Virus record (IMG/VR): IMGVR_UViG_3300035698_030596
Span: 1-23,268 of that record
Length of the DNA stretch: 23,268 nucleotides
From: a virus
Direction: 5' to 3' (one strand)
Part shown: positions 21,687 through 23,268 of the stretch, piece by piece
How the letters are laid out: each line of letters opens with the position of its first letter
How positions within the stretch are numbered: position 1 is the stretch's first letter
The notes under the pieces: model-generated
Told to the model about the DNA's origin: nothing
Databases searched by the model: none
Seen by the model: the letters and a program-made list of their open reading frames with translations, nothing else
Program-made: the position numbers and the translations under genes

Positions 21687-21965
21687 ATGTTAAGAACATT
21701 TGAAGAATATACAGGAAAATCACCACTAGTTTTGCTAATAGATGATGAAGGGAATGAGTTAATGATTCCTGGTAATTATGAAGAAGGTGTTGGAATTTTT
21801 GATACTGAAGGAAATGAATATCCAGCAGGTGTTATGAGAGATGGAAGCGTTGTAGTTGCAAAAGCCGAAGGAAATTCTGCATTAAAATTATCAGGTGAAA
21901 CACCAGTTGATGGATTAAAAAATTGCTTACAAGACGGGTTTAATTACTTTGAAGGAAACGAATAA
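21687..21965 (+). CDS. Small beta-rich unknown protein with capsid-targeting-like N-terminus
   Basis: A 92-residue acidic protein that begins MLRTFEEYTGKSP, fitting the shared N-terminal pattern. The remainder reads as short strands with Gly/Asp turns (LVLLIDDEGNELMIPGNYEEG, GIFDTEGNEYPAGV, GSVVVAKAEGNS), suggesting a small beta barrel or sandwich. No enzyme motif. It starts 10 bases after the WYL-like gene and ends two bases before the PPK2 start, so the three form one unit. Function unknown; a packaged partner of its neighbours is possible but unsupported. Confidence 0.72.
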   Translation: MLRTFEEYTGKSPLVLLIDDEGNELMIPGNYEEGVGIFDTEGNEYPAGVMRDGSVVVAKAEGNSALKLSGETPVDGLKNCLQDGFNYFEGNE

Positions 21966-21967
21966 TT

Positions 21968-23050
21968 ATGGATATAAATATTATAATAAACGAGTTAGAT
22001 GAACTAAGAGATTATCTTTTGGATAATATCCAATATGATTCAGGATCTAATCAATTAATAATAGAAGAAGGTTTTAAACTTAATACTAAAGAATATCTTA
22101 CTAAGATTAGTAATGCGATTGGTGAAGATGTTGCCAAAAAACTTAATATCAGAGCATTACTTAGAAAACTTAACCAAGTTATTGTTCTCAAGAAAAGAAG
22201 CACACGTAGAGTAATACGAGAAACTCTTCAAAGTTACACAGACACATTAGGAGAAAGAATTACAAAAATTAATCAAAAGCATCCAGCCGAAGATTATCTT
22301 GATAGAGTTGATGGTGAAGAATCTATTTTACCACGTAGAAAATATGAAGATGAAAAATTCAAAATTCAAATTGAACTATTAAAACTACAAGAATGGGTAG
22401 TTGCTACTAAACAAAAAGTAGTAATTGTATTTGAAGGAAGAGATGCAGCAGGAAAAGGATCAACTATTAAAAGATTTGTTGAATATTTAAACCCTGCACA
22501 TTTTAGAGTTGTTGCATTAGGAATTCCAACAGAAGATGAAAAGAATAACTGGTTTGGTAGATATGAAAGACACCTCCCAAGCGAAGGAGAAATTGTTTTC
22601 TTTGATAGGTCTTGGTATAATAGAGCGGTTGTAGAACCAGCAATGGGATATTGTTCTGAAAAACACTATGAGCATTTTATGAAAAATGTTACAAAATGGG
22701 AAGAATCATTACAAGGAAAAGGATTTAGCGTATTTAAATTGTGGTTTTCCATATCTAAAGAAAAACAAAACGATAGATTTAATAGAAGATTAGCACATCC
22801 ATTAAAATATTGGAAATATTCACCTAATGATGCTAAAGCATTAGATGCCTTTGAAAGAATTGGACAATTAAAGAATAGAATGTTTACAGAAACATCAAAT
22901 GCTAATGTCCCATGGGTCATAATTAATTCAGAAGATAAAAAAGTTGCTAGATTAAATGCTATGCGATACATACTTGATTCAATCGATTATGAAGGGAAAG
23001 ATTCTAAATATACTAAATGGTATCCTGAAGTTGTTAATAAGCTAGATTAA
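21968..23050 (+). CDS. ppk2: Polyphosphate kinase 2 (PPK2 family)
   Basis: A 360-residue protein. The C-terminal two thirds are PPK2: Walker A GRDAAGKGS (157-165), Walker B FFDRSWYNR (211-219), and lid-region residues RFNRRLAHPLKYWKYSPND (270-288), with family-typical PWVIINSEDKKVARLN (315-330). PPK2 enzymes phosphorylate nucleotides with inorganic polyphosphate or the reverse; single-domain members of this type usually make ADP or ATP (or GTP) from polyphosphate. Residues 1-120 form a helical N-terminal extension that I do not recognise and that is longer than in typical single-domain enzymes. It starts two bases after the preceding gene, in the same unit. Catalytic motifs are intact. Nucleotide preference cannot be read from the sequence. 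Confidence 0.95.
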   Translation: MDINIIINELDELRDYLLDNIQYDSGSNQLIIEEGFKLNTKEYLTKISNAIGEDVAKKLNIRALLRKLNQVIVLKKRSTRRVIRETLQSYTDTLGERITKINQKHPAEDYLDRVDGEESILPRRKYEDEKFKIQIELLKLQEWVVATKQKVVIVFEGRDAAGKGSTIKRFVEYLNPAHFRVVALGIPTEDEKNNWFGRYERHLPSEGEIVFFDRSWYNRAVVEPAMGYCSEKHYEHFMKNVTKWEESLQGKGFSVFKLWFSISKEKQNDRFNRRLAHPLKYWKYSPNDAKALDAFERIGQLKNRMFTETSNANVPWVIINSEDKKVARLNAMRYILDSIDYEGKDSKYTKWYPEVVNKLD

Positions 23051-23064
23051 CGAGTCAAATAAAT

Positions 23065-23268
23065 TTACTCACCTATTTCACACCCTGCATCAACAAAGAA
23101 ATCTCTTAATACACGATAAGTATTAATATCCTCTTCTGGATACAGCTTCCTCATATTCCCCAATATAATAACCAACAATATGTGAATACATATCTTGGTC
23201 TCTATTACCCTCATATACATCATTAAATACTTTATCAATTGTGTCTTCGGGTAAGTCACTAAATTTAC
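23065..23268 (-). CDS. Partial gene at window edge, probably frameshifted
   Basis: The minus strand has good coding character from the window edge in one frame, reading ...FSDLPEDTIDKVFNDVYEG...HIVGYYIG, then a GGGG run (23158-23161), after which this frame ends in EYEEAVSRRGY and a stop at 23123. In the adjacent frame the same run leads into NMRKLYPEEDINTYRVLRDFF...GCEIGE ending at 23065. Removing one G would join the two parts into one smooth protein. So either the sequence has a one-base insertion (error or real mutation), or two short genes overlap, or a programmed frameshift occurs. The N-terminus lies outside the window and no family is recognised. Confidence 0.5.
   Translation of the reverse strand, partial: VNLVTYPKTQLIKYLMMYMRVIETKICIHILLVIILGNMRKLYPEEDINTYRVLRDFFVDAGCEIGE

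Overview
The window looks like part of the genome of a large, AT-rich tailed phage (T4-like myovirus grade) infecting a member of the Bacteroidota. The phage call rests on a gp17-type large terminase with a probable small terminase beside it, a UvsX-type recombinase, a very large repetitive hydrophobic tape-measure candidate, a tail-fibre-like protein, a peptidase-S74 tail chaperone domain and a homing-endonuclease-like gene. The host call rests on a ClpS copy of the Bacteroidota sequence type, a signal peptide ending in FGQ, a TTTG-N19-TAnnTTTG promoter, and the absence of obvious Shine-Dalgarno sequences. I saw no rRNA, tRNA, IS element or CRISPR array.

Layout. 94-1746 (minus): an unknown protein, a stand-alone TOPRIM protein and the probable small terminase. 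1827-4086 (plus): a ribbon-helix-helix protein and the large terminase. 4083-4892 (minus): ClpS and a HAD phosphatase-like protein. 4969-7420 (plus): a membrane/periplasmic coiled-coil pair (spanin-like), a Q/A/P-repeat protein and an isochorismatase/nicotinamidase-like hydrolase. 7474-12214 (minus): probable virion genes including the tape-measure candidate. 12297-13014 (plus): two small unknowns. 13016-14999 (minus): tail fibre/adhesin proteins. 15065-16055: a small unknown and, convergent to it, a homing-endonuclease-like gene. 16160-17577 (plus): uvsX and a small gene. 17626-18332 (minus): a small unknown and an Arr-like ADP-ribosyltransferase candidate. 18426-19974 (plus): metallophosphoesterase and two unknowns. 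19971-20699 (minus): unknown. 20747-23050 (plus): a WYL-like protein, a small beta protein and a PPK2 polyphosphate kinase. 23065-23268 (minus): the end of a gene that seems frameshifted. Genes are packed tightly, with ATGA and TAATG overlaps and convergent stops that share bases. No gene-free stretch exceeds about 110 bases.

Two patterns cross gene boundaries. First, about nine otherwise unrelated proteins start with a similar short peptide (M-x-x-[I/L/Y/F]-x-x-F-x-E/S, for example MKHIRKFES, MKYIKLFNE, MIKKFHKYFES). It resembles the capsid-targeting sequence that sends T4 internal proteins and Alt into the head. The carriers include the ART candidate, the nicotinamidase-like hydrolase, the TOPRIM protein and the WYL-like protein, so this may be a set of capsid-packaged, injected effectors. 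Second, an AT-rich box (AATATATAC/G or TATAAATA) precedes nearly every transcription unit on both strands. It often ends only 3-4 bases before the start codon, which suggests a phage-specific promoter and possibly leaderless mRNAs.

The sequence motifs are read directly. Functions are inferred by remembered family resemblance, without any database search.
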